A stretch of 64,000 nucleotides of DNA from Desertivirga xinjiangensis (GCF_024436435.1 NZ_JAFMZP010000002.1:372001-436000), one strand, 5' to 3'. Positions 26,494 to 35,808 are shown, counted from the stretch's first letter. Program-made: numbers and translations. The notes: generated by a model not told the origin, from the sequence alone.

Positions 26494-27318
26494 TTAATGA
26501 CCATGTGCAGCTACCGATACATCTTCCCATGCTTTCCAGGTGTCAAGTTTCTCCTGGTACACACGTTTTGTTTTACTGTAACCAATTTTGCCTAAGAAGA
26601 GGCGTAAGGGAGGATTTTCTGCATCAATCAATTTCAGAATGGCAGGTACAGTAGCTTCGGGTTTGCCATAATCTTCAGGCAACAGGCCCTCGGCTGTTGC
26701 CAGGCCGGCCTTGAGATTGTCGTATGCAGCAATAGCTTTGCTCTGCACTGCTGATGCGCCACCAAAATCGGTAGTGTAACCGTTAGGTTCTATAAGCGTT
26801 ACGTTAATGCCGAATTCGGCTACCTCACTAGCCAGAGCTTCACTAAAGCCTTCCACGGCAAATTTGGTGGCATTATAAATTCCCAATGTTGGCAATGACC
26901 ATACGCCCAGAACGCTCGACAGTTGAATAATGTGGCCATGACGCTGTTCACGGAAAATGGGCAGAGCTGCTTGTGTAATCCACAGTGTCCCGAAGACATT
27001 GGCATTAAATACATCTTTGGTTTCCTGTTCGCTGGCTTCTTCCACAGCGCCAAATACACCATATCCTGCGTTGTTAATAACCACATCCAGACTTCCAAAA
27101 TGACGATGCGCTTTATTTACGGCCTCAATGGCTGCTTCACGGTCGGTTATGTCTAAGGCAATTGGTAAAAGGCTGTCACCGTATGTATCGCTAAGATCCT
27201 GTAGTCCGCTGATGTTCCGTGACGTAGCAGCTACTTTATCGCCACGTTTTAAAAAGGCCTCTGCCCAAAGTTTACCAAATCCTCTTGATGCTCCGGTGAT
27301 GAAAATTGTCTTGCTCAT
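26494..27318 (-). CDS. Short-chain dehydrogenase/reductase (SDR)
   Basis: A 274-residue classical SDR. Motifs: TGASRGFG cofactor loop, NNAGYG, catalytic Ser in QLSSVLG and YNATK (Tyr/Lys). TSRN after the second strand suggests NADP(H). A cytosolic oxidoreductase of carbonyl or alcohol substrates; exact substrate unknown. It lies between two AraC genes, transcribed with A2. Confidence 0.9.
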   Translation of the reverse strand: MSKTIFITGASRGFGKLWAEAFLKRGDKVAATSRNISGLQDLSDTYGDSLLPIALDITDREAAIEAVNKAHRHFGSLDVVINNAGYGVFGAVEEASEQETKDVFNANVFGTLWITQAALPIFREQRHGHIIQLSSVLGVWSLPTLGIYNATKFAVEGFSEALASEVAEFGINVTLIEPNGYTTDFGGASAVQSKAIAAYDNLKAGLATAEGLLPEDYGKPEATVPAILKLIDAENPPLRLFLGKIGYSKTKRVYQEKLDTWKAWEDVSVAAHGH

Positions 27319-27533
27319 GATTGTAATATTTTTTTTGTTGTTTTTGATATTTCAAAGGTGGGCTGATTTACATGGGATAAATAACCCGTTTGTCGGGAAG
27401 AATAGCACAGAATTACGTACTACCTTAATTATTTTCTTGCGTTCGGGACGCCGGGACGGATTAAGCTTACTTGATTGTACCTTTCAGGTAGTGGTTGATA
27501 AAATTCAAGCAGCCACAGCAAGGGTTGCGTAGA

Positions 27534-28370
27534 TTACCTGGCAGGCTTTGGGACTGCCGCTCCAGCCGCCTGTAGCTTTGTCGGCGCATAACCAAAATAT
27601 CGTTTGAAAGCGAAAGAGAAGTGTGAAATATTCTCAAATCCTACCTCTAAATAAACCTCCCCGGGCTTCCGGTTTTTTACGGATAATTCGTAATGCGCAT
27701 GTTGCAGCCGCTTTTCAGTAAGCCACTTTTGCGGCGTAGTGCGAAAAGCTTTCCTGAAATCGCGGTTAAAGGTCGCGATGCTCCGACCGGTTAGGTAGCT
27801 AAACTTTTCCAACGGCATATTGAACATGAAGTTCTTTTCCATAAATGCTGTCAGGTTAATCTTCCCGGGTTCAGAGAAATCTGAGAGAAGAGCGTCTGTA
27901 TCAGGGTCCAGCGTGCGCAGGATACTGATTCCTTCCTCTACTTTCAATAGGATGATCTCTTCCGGAAGGTCCTCATTCAGTTCGAAATAGGGTAATAAGG
28001 AAGCAAAATAACTTTCAAACAAAGGATGCGGATCAAAAGTTCTGAGTTTAGTATTTGCTGGAGAACCTGCTTTGATCGCTTTACCAGCATAGTAGGCAGC
28101 CAGCCGATCAGGCCTGAACATGACCACTACCGACTGATAGGGTCGTCCATCTTTGGCCTTTTTGATGACTGAGCATAACTGATTTCGAGGCACCAGCAGG
28201 ATATCTCCTGACACAAGTGTATATGAACGGTCAGCCTGGATGATTTTCATTTCCCCGGAAAATACCTTCATGAGTACATGGCAATCCGATACTACCTCAG
28301 CCTTATAATACTTCTCATCTACACATGATACGAGTATTTCTGCAAGAGTATTTTGCTTCCTATCCGTCAT
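27534..28370 (-). CDS. AraC-family transcriptional regulator (A3)
   Basis: A 278-residue protein. The cupin sensor (LMKVFSGEMKIIQADRSYTL, VSGDILLVPRNQ) occupies about 30-100. The HTH region (about 170-270) has FSYLTGRSIATFNRDFRKAF and EVYLEVGFENISHFSFAFKRYFG. It starts 34 nt after the SDR at 28405 on the same strand, the last gene of a likely operon; it may regulate that operon. Confidence 0.88.
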   Translation of the reverse strand: MTDRKQNTLAEILVSCVDEKYYKAEVVSDCHVLMKVFSGEMKIIQADRSYTLVSGDILLVPRNQLCSVIKKAKDGRPYQSVVVMFRPDRLAAYYAGKAIKAGSPANTKLRTFDPHPLFESYFASLLPYFELNEDLPEEIILLKVEEGISILRTLDPDTDALLSDFSEPGKINLTAFMEKNFMFNMPLEKFSYLTGRSIATFNRDFRKAFRTTPQKWLTEKRLQHAHYELSVKNRKPGEVYLEVGFENISHFSFAFKRYFGYAPTKLQAAGAAVPKPAR

Positions 28371-28404
28371 TGTTCAAATTTACAAAATCGCACGGATGCC
28401 TTAT

Positions 28405-29280
28405 TTAGTCCTTCAAAAATTCTGGGATGAGCGTCTCGCCGGCTACATCGGCATAGGCGGTAAGCTCTATCCATTTCTCAGCCTCGTTCCAAGTTTTCTC
28501 GGTATTCTCCTTCACCAGCTGAAAGGCATCGCTTCCTATTAAAATATGCGGTGGGAGCTGATCAGCTTCACTTACCTTTAAAACAATTTGTGCCACCTTT
28601 TCGGGATCGCTGTTCTCATTGCCCCAGTAATTCTCAAGGAATTTGATTGTAGCACCTACCGTTGGTTCATATTCCGGTAGTAGTTCAATAGGATCGGCAA
28701 ATGCCTTCTTCCCCCAGCCAGTCCGGATTCCGCCTGGCTCCAAGGCCGTCACTTTCACGCCAAAGGCAGCAACTTCATGTGCAAGGCTTTCTGTAAAGCC
28801 GCCTACCGCCCACTTGGCGGCATGGTAAGCGGCGTTGCCGGGTGTAGCCATCCTGCCGCCTGCCGAAGATATCTGTATGATGTGCCCGCTTTTTTGTTTG
28901 CGCATATAGGGCAATACTTCGCGGGTAAGTGTAACCACACCAAAAAAACAGGTTTCCACCAGTTTTCGAAACTCATCTGCAGGTACCTGTTCAAACGGAC
29001 GGTTATCGCCGTACCCTGCGTTGTTAACCAGCACATCAATACGTCCAAATCGGCTAACGGCGTCTTTTACTACATCGGCTGCCTGTTGCTCATTGTTGAC
29101 ATCAAGCTCCGAAACCATCAGCTGCGCCCCAAACTCAGCTTTCAGGTCGGCTAATTGCGTTATGTTTCTTGCAGTCGCAATGACGGTATGTCTCTCAGTT
29201 AATGCCGCTTTAGTAATGCTGCGGCCAAGGCCGTTACCGCTTCCCGTTACCAACCATACTTTTCTTTCTGTTTTCATCAT
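28405..29280 (-). CDS. Short-chain dehydrogenase/reductase (SDR)
   Basis: A 291-residue SDR starting at ATG 29280 or 29277 (MMKTERK). Motifs TGSGNGLG, TARN (NADP preference), NNAGYG, QISSAGG and YHAAK are intact. Typical of SDRs paired with AraC genes in Bacteroidota. Upstream lie a -7 box and two AraC-like direct repeats, so it has its own regulated promoter although genes upstream on the same strand could read through. Confidence 0.9.
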   Translation of the reverse strand: MMKTERKVWLVTGSGNGLGRSITKAALTERHTVIATARNITQLADLKAEFGAQLMVSELDVNNEQQAADVVKDAVSRFGRIDVLVNNAGYGDNRPFEQVPADEFRKLVETCFFGVVTLTREVLPYMRKQKSGHIIQISSAGGRMATPGNAAYHAAKWAVGGFTESLAHEVAAFGVKVTALEPGGIRTGWGKKAFADPIELLPEYEPTVGATIKFLENYWGNENSDPEKVAQIVLKVSEADQLPPHILIGSDAFQLVKENTEKTWNEAEKWIELTAYADVAGETLIPEFLKD

Positions 29281-29295
29281 TATATTATTTTTAAA

Positions 29296-29364
29296 CAAAG
29301 TTAGATGGGAGACGTCTGGCACGTTTTGTTCAGCATATCAATTTTGCTTTGTTCAAAATATCAA
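29296..29364 (-). promoter_or_regulatory. Promoter box and AraC-type direct-repeat operator
   Basis: Minus-strand -7 box TAACTTTG (29296-29303) precedes the SDR start by 16 nt. Upstream are two direct repeats, TTTGTTCAGCATATCAA (29325-29341) and TTTGTTCAAAATATCAA (29348-29364), 15 of 17 identical and 23 bp apart, on one face of the helix. This is the layout of AraC I1/I2 half-sites. Confidence 0.55.
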
Positions 29365-29378
29365 ATAGCAACAAGTGC

Positions 29379-30866
29379 TTATTTGAACGGCGCCCCGGCT
29401 GCCAGGGGTTTAAACCTGTAGATATAATAAGGAGCTTTGGCTTTATTCGTCCCGCCGTTGAAAGTGGCGCCTAGATGTACCTGCGCTGCGGATACATACA
29501 TGTAGCCGTCGGCTGCATTATAACTCACTCCGTCCGGCCAAAGAAGTTTGCTGTCTGCCACCAGCTGGTGTACGCTACGGTCCTTGGCCAGTATCACGCT
29601 CACACTGTTGGTTTCCATAGCAGTCAGATAAAGGTTTCCATCCAAATCGATGCTAAGGCCACCATTATTCGGTTTCGAGGAATAAGTTTCTACACGCTTA
29701 TCAAGCTCGTTCCCACTTATCCTCGTATCCAGCAGATCTGTAATTTGCACCCGGTAAACTTTCGACCCGTTCAGCGGGGCATAGTACAGCCAATCAAAGT
29801 TTGCATCGGCCGTAATTCCGTCACAGCCCACCAAAAGATCCCTGTCCTTTATTTTCAGCCCTTTTTCACCGATCACCAAAGGGATGTTTTCAGGCCGGGT
29901 GCTGTGGGTGCCCTCCAGCAGTCGCCTTGTCGATCCGGTTTTCATATCTACTACAATCAATGCTGCTTTACTGCCGTCACCACCGTAACCGATACCTTCG
30001 TCAGCGATCACAAACACGCCATGTTTAAGATCAACCACCATATCATTCGGTTGTGATTCTTTGACCAGGGATGATGCCGGTAGATAATATATCCTTTCCA
30101 ATTTGTCTGTTCGCGTATTCCAGCCCACTATCTTAGGTGTAATGTTATTTCGCTGCCCCATATCCAGTACCCATATAATACCATTTGCATCATTTCGAAT
30201 GCCGAGCACGCTGCTGAAGTAATGATCATCAGTGCTGCGGGGTGTATTCCAGTCGAGGTTTGGAAAAGGCGAACTTCTCTTGCTCTTAGCATCGTATTTC
30301 ATCACCCGAATCTCGGGATTAAAGAAGGGGTGGTTGCTGTAAACCAGTTCGCCCTGCGGTGTAAAGGTGATATTGCCGACCGCTCCGCTTACTGTCGCGT
30401 AAAGTTCAGGCTTCCCAACCTTACCGTTCCATTTATTGCTTTCCTGCTTAGCACCGGTGGATGCATAATAATTATCAGTACCAGCAAGCCAGTCCATACG
30501 TGATGGGGCAAAGAAATCTATATCCAGCGTGCCGTCTTCCAGTGCCGTGAAGCTATGAGGTACATTGGGAGGTATGATAATACCCTCGCCCGCTTTGACG
30601 ATGATCTCTTTTCCACCAACTGATACCCTTACACTACCTTTGGTGATCAGCGAGTATTGCTCGTTTGGATGCTGGTGAGTAGGTACGACAGCTCCTTTTT
30701 GGTAAGTGAAGTAGCCGATGGTTCCTGACTCACCGGATAAAGTACTCCTGGTAAGCAGTGCATTTACTTTTTTGGCTGGAAGGTCTTTCAAACTAAAATG
30801 TTGAACTTCCTGGGCAGTTGCCTGAAGCATAAACATCATACAACTAGTGAATAGTAAATTTTTCAT
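29379..30866 (-). CDS. Cupin - major royal jelly protein/yellow fusion
   Basis: A 495-residue exported protein (signal MKNLLFTSCMMFMLQATAQ; start chosen there). Residues about 35-125 are a cupin with metal-binding HQHPNEQYSLI…GEGIIIPPNVPHSF. Residues about 165-490 are a six-bladed MRJP/yellow propeller (DDHYFSSVLGIRNDANG, WVLDMGQRN, DGITADANFDWLYYAPL, LWPDGVSYN). The cupin part may dispose of an electrophile or quinol; the propeller may bind or tautomerise it. It lies 10 nt after another MRJP protein, so they form an operon. The fusion order is unusual. Confidence 0.8.
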   Translation of the reverse strand: MKNLLFTSCMMFMLQATAQEVQHFSLKDLPAKKVNALLTRSTLSGESGTIGYFTYQKGAVVPTHQHPNEQYSLITKGSVRVSVGGKEIIVKAGEGIIIPPNVPHSFTALEDGTLDIDFFAPSRMDWLAGTDNYYASTGAKQESNKWNGKVGKPELYATVSGAVGNITFTPQGELVYSNHPFFNPEIRVMKYDAKSKRSSPFPNLDWNTPRSTDDHYFSSVLGIRNDANGIIWVLDMGQRNNITPKIVGWNTRTDKLERIYYLPASSLVKESQPNDMVVDLKHGVFVIADEGIGYGGDGSKAALIVVDMKTGSTRRLLEGTHSTRPENIPLVIGEKGLKIKDRDLLVGCDGITADANFDWLYYAPLNGSKVYRVQITDLLDTRISGNELDKRVETYSSKPNNGGLSIDLDGNLYLTAMETNSVSVILAKDRSVHQLVADSKLLWPDGVSYNAADGYMYVSAAQVHLGATFNGGTNKAKAPYYIYRFKPLAAGAPFK

Positions 30867-30876
30867 AATTTGTTGC

Positions 30877-32001
30877 TTAGATTTTGAACCTGTAAATTTT
30901 GAACGGACGCTGGATCTTGTCCTCACCTTTATGGAACCAGGGCATCAACTGTATCTGCGATGTTGAGATGTACAGGTAGCCGTCAGGTGAGATGCTGTAA
31001 CTGTCCGGCCAAAGTAGTTTGGTCTCGTCGGTTACCAGAGTATGCATTTTCAGATCAGGGGTGATCTTAACTATGCTGCTTTTCTCCAGATCGCCCAGGT
31101 AAAGGTTACCTGCCTTATCGAAGATCATACCATCGGTAGTTATAAAATGACCCAGATCCATTACGCTGTCAGCTATTGCATGAAGAGGCGTGCTGAAATC
31201 CCGAAGCAGTAAGGTACTAATCCGGTATAATTTATCATCAGTAAGCGGCTTGTAATACAGCCACCTGTTGTCAGGTGTAAGGGCAATACCGTCTGAGTTC
31301 ACCTTCAAGGAACTTCCGTCACCTTTAAGCAACTCCGATCCGCCGGGGGAGAAATGGTAAGCCGAATCAGATTTAACGGATATATGGTCGCCCAATACAA
31401 AACGCGACTCGCCAGTAGTAATATTGAGTATGATGATACCTCCATTAGACGAACTGCTCAGGTAAGCAAAGCCATTCGTGTTATCAATACGGATATCATT
31501 CAGGTACACATCAGGCCCGGCGACATCTTTTGGAAAGCGATAAATGCGTTCAATTTTATTATTAGCCAGGCTAATCTTTACTACCTTGTTGCTTTGCTGG
31601 TAAACGGAACCTAAACCAATGCCCGCAGCATCCACTACCCACAGAAACCCCTTTTGATCAGTGACGACAGACTGCACGCAAACAAATTTGTTCAGCCCGT
31701 TTTGCCCTTTTTTAAAGCTGTTCCAGTTGTTATCCGGATAAGGAACGGGTTTGCCATTTTTTATTTCAACTACCGAATACGAATGGGAGTCTAACCAATA
31801 GGGATAATTGGTAAACACCCTGCCATCAGTTGACACAGCTACGCCGGTCAGCTGGTAGGTGCTATCTGCAAATACCTCTTCAAGTTTTGCTGCAGCTGAA
31901 GAATCTGCATCCACTAAATTTTGCTCTTTGTTCCCTTGCTTTTTATTCTTGCAAGCAGCCATGAGCATTACCACAATGGTGGCCATTATTAAATTTTTCA
32001 T
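30877..32001 (-). CDS. MRJP/yellow-family (L-dopachrome tautomerase-related) lipoprotein
   Basis: A 374-residue lipoprotein (signal ending MAACKNKK). The propeller motifs are SYSVVEIKNGKPVPYPD, WVVDAAGIGLG, YLNDIRIDNTNGFAYLS, DGIALTPDNRWLYYKPL and LLWPDSYSISPDGYLY. Related proteins are annotated as L-dopachrome tautomerase-like; the real substrate in bacteria is unknown. It is 25 nt after the quinone-oxidoreductase-like gene and 10 nt before its cupin-fused paralogue. Confidence 0.82.
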   Translation of the reverse strand: MKNLIMATIVVMLMAACKNKKQGNKEQNLVDADSSAAAKLEEVFADSTYQLTGVAVSTDGRVFTNYPYWLDSHSYSVVEIKNGKPVPYPDNNWNSFKKGQNGLNKFVCVQSVVTDQKGFLWVVDAAGIGLGSVYQQSNKVVKISLANNKIERIYRFPKDVAGPDVYLNDIRIDNTNGFAYLSSSSNGGIIILNITTGESRFVLGDHISVKSDSAYHFSPGGSELLKGDGSSLKVNSDGIALTPDNRWLYYKPLTDDKLYRISTLLLRDFSTPLHAIADSVMDLGHFITTDGMIFDKAGNLYLGDLEKSSIVKITPDLKMHTLVTDETKLLWPDSYSISPDGYLYISTSQIQLMPWFHKGEDKIQRPFKIYRFKI

Positions 32002-32025
32002 CTTGCTATAATTTGAATCAGATGC

Positions 32026-32961
32026 TTAAAGGGTAACCACAACTTTTCCTACAGTGCGACCGCTTTCTACCTGTAGATGAGCACTGGCCATCTGTTCGAA
32101 TGGATAGATCTCTGATACATGGGCTTTCCAGATACCCTTTTCAAGCAGCGTTGCAACTTGCTGCATGTCGCTCCCGCTAGATTGTACCAGCATGAAATAG
32201 CCATTTACGCCTTTTGCTTTTGCTTTTTCGGTTACTGCTTCATTCAAACCGGTTGGGATACTGATAATAGTGCTGCCTCTTTTAGTCACCAGCAATGATT
32301 TATCAACAGTTTCACCGCCCACACCATCCAGTACAAAATCAAACTCCTCAGGATGACTAGCCCAGTCATAGGCAGTATAATCAAGATGCTCGTCGGCACC
32401 CAGGTTCAGGATAAAGTCTTTATTTCTCGCAGATGAGGTACCAGTTACATGGGCGCCCAAGTATTTAGCCAATTGTACGGCAAAGTGACCTACACCACCT
32501 GACGCCGCATGTACCAGGACTTTTTGCCCGGCCTGAACATTGGCATTATGAACCATTGCCTGATAAGCAGTTAAGGCAGCAAGGGTTGATGCTGCAGCTT
32601 CTTCATGCGAAATATTAGCTGGCTTCAAGGCCAGTTGTGACGCCGCCGCCGCCACATACTCGGCATAGGCTTTTCCGTGGCCGGGGAAGTTCACCATTCC
32701 GAAAACCTCGTCGCCTGTTTTAAATTGCTCCACTTTTGATTCGGTGACTACACCGGAAATGTCCCAGCCGAGAATCAATGGGCTTTGATTTTTAATGCGG
32801 CCGTAAACACCTTTACCAGCGCGGCTTTTTACATCCACGGGGTTAATACTAATGGCTTTTACCTGTACCAGCACCTCACCGGTTTGCAGTATTGGCCTTG
32901 CGATTTCCTGAAATTCCAGCTGGCTTACATCGCCAGGATTATTGACAACAATTGCTTTCAT
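32026..32961 (-). CDS. NADP-dependent zinc-free oxidoreductase (quinone oxidoreductase-like)
   Basis: A 311-residue MDR-superfamily protein. GWDISGVV, EYVAAAASQLALKP and the nucleotide motif HAASGGVGHFAVQLAK are intact. It lacks the zinc ligands of alcohol dehydrogenases, as in quinone reductases. First gene of an operon with the two MRJP proteins. Divergent from the AraC gene at 33045 with an 83-bp shared promoter region. Confidence 0.9.
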   Translation of the reverse strand: MKAIVVNNPGDVSQLEFQEIARPILQTGEVLVQVKAISINPVDVKSRAGKGVYGRIKNQSPLILGWDISGVVTESKVEQFKTGDEVFGMVNFPGHGKAYAEYVAAAASQLALKPANISHEEAAASTLAALTAYQAMVHNANVQAGQKVLVHAASGGVGHFAVQLAKYLGAHVTGTSSARNKDFILNLGADEHLDYTAYDWASHPEEFDFVLDGVGGETVDKSLLVTKRGSTIISIPTGLNEAVTEKAKAKGVNGYFMLVQSSGSDMQQVATLLEKGIWKAHVSEIYPFEQMASAHLQVESGRTVGKVVVTL

Positions 32962-32994
32962 GTCTAATGTATTTTGATGAAAGCAAAATTATAC

Positions 32995-33026
32995 TTGACA
33001 TCATAAACAATATTGGTATATTTTTG
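32995..33026 (+). promoter_or_regulatory. Bacteroidota promoter of AraC A4
   Basis: TTG (32995-32997), 21-bp spacer, TATTTTTG (33019-33026): a full match to the TTG-N19-21-TAnnTTTG consensus. The AraC start is 19 nt downstream, giving a leader of about a dozen bases. Confidence 0.65.
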
Positions 33027-33044
33027 CCATAAATCAGTACAAGT

Positions 33045-33905
33045 ATGAAACGGGAAGATTTACATGAGCCATTCTCCATCGAATATAAAACCTTGGAGGA
33101 AGGCCCTCGGGAAGGTCATAAGCACAGCTTCTTTGAATTGGTATATATTGTAGAAGGAACAGGAATACAATGCATTAATCAAAGCAAGTTTGCTTACGTG
33201 CCCGGACACATGTTCCTGATTACCCCAGAAGATTGCCACTCTTTCGAGGTAAAAGCCACCACTACCTTCTTCTTTTTGCGTTTTAATGATATCTATATCC
33301 GGGAATCGGGAATCTTAACAAGCAATATTCAAAAGCTGGAATTTATATTACAAAACGCCAACCATAAACCGGGCTGTATTTTAAAAAACGTTGTGGATAA
33401 GCAGGTAGTCAAGCCACTGGTTGATGCGATCATCAGAGAGTACGAGACCCGCGACATCTATAACCAGGAACTGATCCAGCAATACGTAAATACGATGATA
33501 GTGCTGGTGGCGCGTAATATTGCCAAGTTCCTGCACCTGGAGCTTTCTGAGAATACGGATCAAAGGGCTGCCAATATTTTGAATTTTATCCAGGCAAACA
33601 TCTACTATCCTGACAAGTTACGTGCTGACTACCTGTGCAGGCAATTCAATGTATCGATCAATTACCTGGGCAAATATTTCAAACAGCATACCGGAAGCAC
33701 CCTGCAAAAGTATATCACCCAATATCGCCAAACCCTGATCGAGCACCGATTGATACACAGTGATAAACGGCTGGGAGAAATTGTTGTTGAATTTGGCTTT
33801 ACCGATGAAAGCCATCTTAATAAGTTTTTCAGGAATAATAAGGGAATCAGTCCCCGGGCCTTTCGGAGCAAAAACTCAACCAGACTATTAGCACTGATCA
33901 ATTAA
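33045..33905 (+). CDS. AraC-family transcriptional regulator (A4)
   Basis: A 286-residue protein. Cupin sensor: GHKHSFFELVYIVEGTG…YVPGHMFLITPEDCHSF. HTHs: LCRQFNVSINYLGKYFKQHTG and LGEIVVEFGFTDESHLNKFFRNNKG. It is a close relative of the broken AraC at 36759. Divergent from the quinone-oxidoreductase/MRJP operon and a strong candidate to regulate it. Confidence 0.9.
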   Translation: MKREDLHEPFSIEYKTLEEGPREGHKHSFFELVYIVEGTGIQCINQSKFAYVPGHMFLITPEDCHSFEVKATTTFFFLRFNDIYIRESGILTSNIQKLEFILQNANHKPGCILKNVVDKQVVKPLVDAIIREYETRDIYNQELIQQYVNTMIVLVARNIAKFLHLELSENTDQRAANILNFIQANIYYPDKLRADYLCRQFNVSINYLGKYFKQHTGSTLQKYITQYRQTLIEHRLIHSDKRLGEIVVEFGFTDESHLNKFFRNNKGISPRAFRSKNSTRLLALIN

Positions 33906-33920
33906 GCGCTTCAAGACTGA

Positions 33921-34352
33921 TCAAACGACTTTTTGCAGTGTAGTCCCCCGATCATTAAAGTTCTTTTTCTTTGAGGCTCTGGTCACAGACCATTCAAAGA
34001 GCTTTGACAGCACTTCATTCAGCCCCCAACCCGTTTCAGTCAGGGTGTATTCAACCATTGGTGGAACTGCCGGGTAAACTTTCCTTTCTATCAGTTCCGC
34101 GTCTTCCAGTTTCTTAAGCGTTTGGACGAGCATCTTGGGCGAGACCGGGTTCACCTGTTTTAGCAGGTGATTGGTACGTTTCGGGCCTTGCATTAATGAT
34201 AGTAAAATTGGTACGGTCCATTTATCTGCAAGCAACATTACTGCTTCATGTAGAATGCAATCCTGATCGACAACCACATCTTCATAACCCAGATTCTTGA
34301 TTTGACTCAATAGTGACAATTTTTTTTCTGCGTCTGCTGATTCCTGATCCAT
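33921..34352 (-). CDS. HxlR-family winged-helix regulator
   Basis: A 143-residue protein with HEAVMLLADKWTVPILLSL, GPKRTNHLLKQVNPVSPKMLVQTLKKLEDAELIER and VEYTLTETG, the HxlR signature. HxlR proteins often sense quinones, aldehydes or oxidants through Cys; here a Cys lies just before HEAV (DCILHEA). Divergent from a truncated metallo-hydrolase gene, with an inverted repeat between them. Confidence 0.9.
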   Translation of the reverse strand: MDQESADAEKKLSLLSQIKNLGYEDVVVDQDCILHEAVMLLADKWTVPILLSLMQGPKRTNHLLKQVNPVSPKMLVQTLKKLEDAELIERKVYPAVPPMVEYTLTETGWGLNEVLSKLFEWSVTRASKKKNFNDRGTTLQKVV

Positions 34353-34374
34353 AATTCACCTTTTGGTTAATAAT

Positions 34375-34388
34375 GCACTAAAAAGTGC
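34375..34388. promoter_or_regulatory. Inverted repeat, possible HxlR operator
   Basis: GCACT-AAAA-AGTGC, a perfect 5-bp inverted repeat 22 nt upstream of the HxlR start, in the region shared with the metallo-hydrolase gene. Size and position suit an HxlR-type site, though the arms are short. Confidence 0.35.
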
Positions 34389-34442
34389 CGTATTTCAAAA
34401 TTATACTGTGCCCGGTAGCTTTACCAAAAATAACAACAAATC

Positions 34443-34856
34443 ATGACAGATATTAAACAAAATGAGCTATTGCCTGGTGTGCTGCAATGGTCTATTGGAG
34501 ACAGAAAAGTTACCGTGCTTGTCGACAGTCACTTCAACGCTGGTGAAGAATTTTTCACGAAACTACCTGAAGGTGGAGTTGGTGAAACTCTGAAAAAAGC
34601 TTTCAGGTCCGAAAGCCTGATCCTTACCACAAGTTCGTTTCTAATCGAATCAGATGAGCATGAACCCGTACTGATCGACACTGGTATGGGTACCAAGATG
34701 GCTCCCCATCTTACAGGAAGATTGATCGAGGCTTTAGCGTTCATTGGTAAAAAACCGGAAGATATCGGTATCCCTCCGATTTACCAACGACCCGGCTTGG
34801 CAGCAATACGCTCTGGATTTTTATTGCGTATCCATAAAGGGTGGAATCAACAGTAA
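34443..34856 (+). pseudogene. MBL-fold metallo-hydrolase, truncated and fused out of frame
   Basis: Residues 1-108 match the N terminus of an MBL-fold hydrolase (VTVLVDSHFNAGEEFF…TTSSFLIES…PVLIDTGMGTKMAPHLTGRL…IGKKPEDI). Homology stops at about 34767, just before the metal-binding HxHxDH motif, which is absent. The remaining codons are an out-of-frame reading of the following AraC gene. It was probably a target of the divergent HxlR regulator and lost function through a deletion that joined it to AraC. Confidence 0.7.
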
Positions 34857-35592
34857 AGTGAAGTACAGGCAGCAATATTATGATTTCGACAAAGGCCTGA
34901 TGACCTTTGTTGCTGCTAAACAAATTCAAACGCTTGAAATTCCTGAAGGAGGAATACAAAATGCCGAATTCGGTAAAGGTTACGCCCTACTGTTACACCC
35001 GGATTTTCTTTATGGTCATCCGCTTTCTGCAGCCATAAAAAATTATGGTTTTTTCTCTTATGCAGTGTACGAAGCACTGCATTTGTCTGAGCAGGAAGAA
35101 CAGAATGTAGCTGATATTTTTAAGAAGATCGGTCAGGAAATAAGGTGCATTGATAGGCATACTCAGGAGATTGTGCTTTCCCATATTGACTTGCTGCTGA
35201 ATTACAGTAAGCGCTTGTACGAGCGGCAGTTTATTACTCGTAAAGCCGTAAATCATGATTTGTTGATAAGAATGGAAGAGCTTTTAAGTAATTATTTTGC
35301 TAATGAAGCTGCATTGAAAAATGGATTGCCAACGGTTGACTACCTGGCTGGTCAGCTTAATCTATCGCCGCACTATTTAAGCGATATGCTGCGATCACTT
35401 ACCGGGCAAAGTGCACAGCAGCATATCCATGACAAATTGATTCAGAAGGCCAGAGATTACCTGAGTACAACCAGCCTGTCGGTCGCTGAAATTGCTTACC
35501 AGTTGGGTTTCGACTATCCGCAGTCATTTAACAAGCTATTTAAGAAGAAAACGGAACAATCACCCTTGGAATTCCGGCGTTCTTTTAACTGA
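34744..35592 (+). pseudogene. AraC-family regulator lacking its N terminus (A5)
   Basis: From about 34783 the frame reads NDPAWQQYALDFYCVSIK and continues through the full sensor core and the double HTH (GQLNLSPHYLSDMLRSLTG, VAEIAYQLGFDYPQSFNKLFKKKT), ending SFN like its paralogues at 38343 and 47958. About 45 N-terminal residues are missing, replaced by out-of-frame metallo-hydrolase sequence. Translation would need a non-native TTG start. The DNA-binding half is intact, so residual activity is possible. Confidence 0.7.
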
Positions 35593-35808
35593 TCGGCAAT
35601 TAGCTTTCTTCAATACATTATACGTTTTGCAGTAGGAAATTAAATGCATCGTAGGAAAGTAACCAATAAAAAATTCAATTAATCCATCCAACGCTGCCTT
35701 ATTGAATGAGGGTGTTAAAACCGCAAAATTATTACGCTTGCCATCAAATGCCGGTATAATCTTTTAATCTTGAAACTAGAATTTTTAAGACTTGAGTTGC
35801 CAGTAAAA

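Noticed and set aside
30222-30503. Plus-strand frames across the cupin-MRJP gene
   Set aside because: Antisense shadows of a complete gene with clear motifs.
35641-35770. Minus-strand open stretch (IPAFDGKRNNFAVLTPSFNK…) between AraC A5 and the hydrolase
   Set aside because: Protein-like, but without start, family or support on either side; too short to claim.
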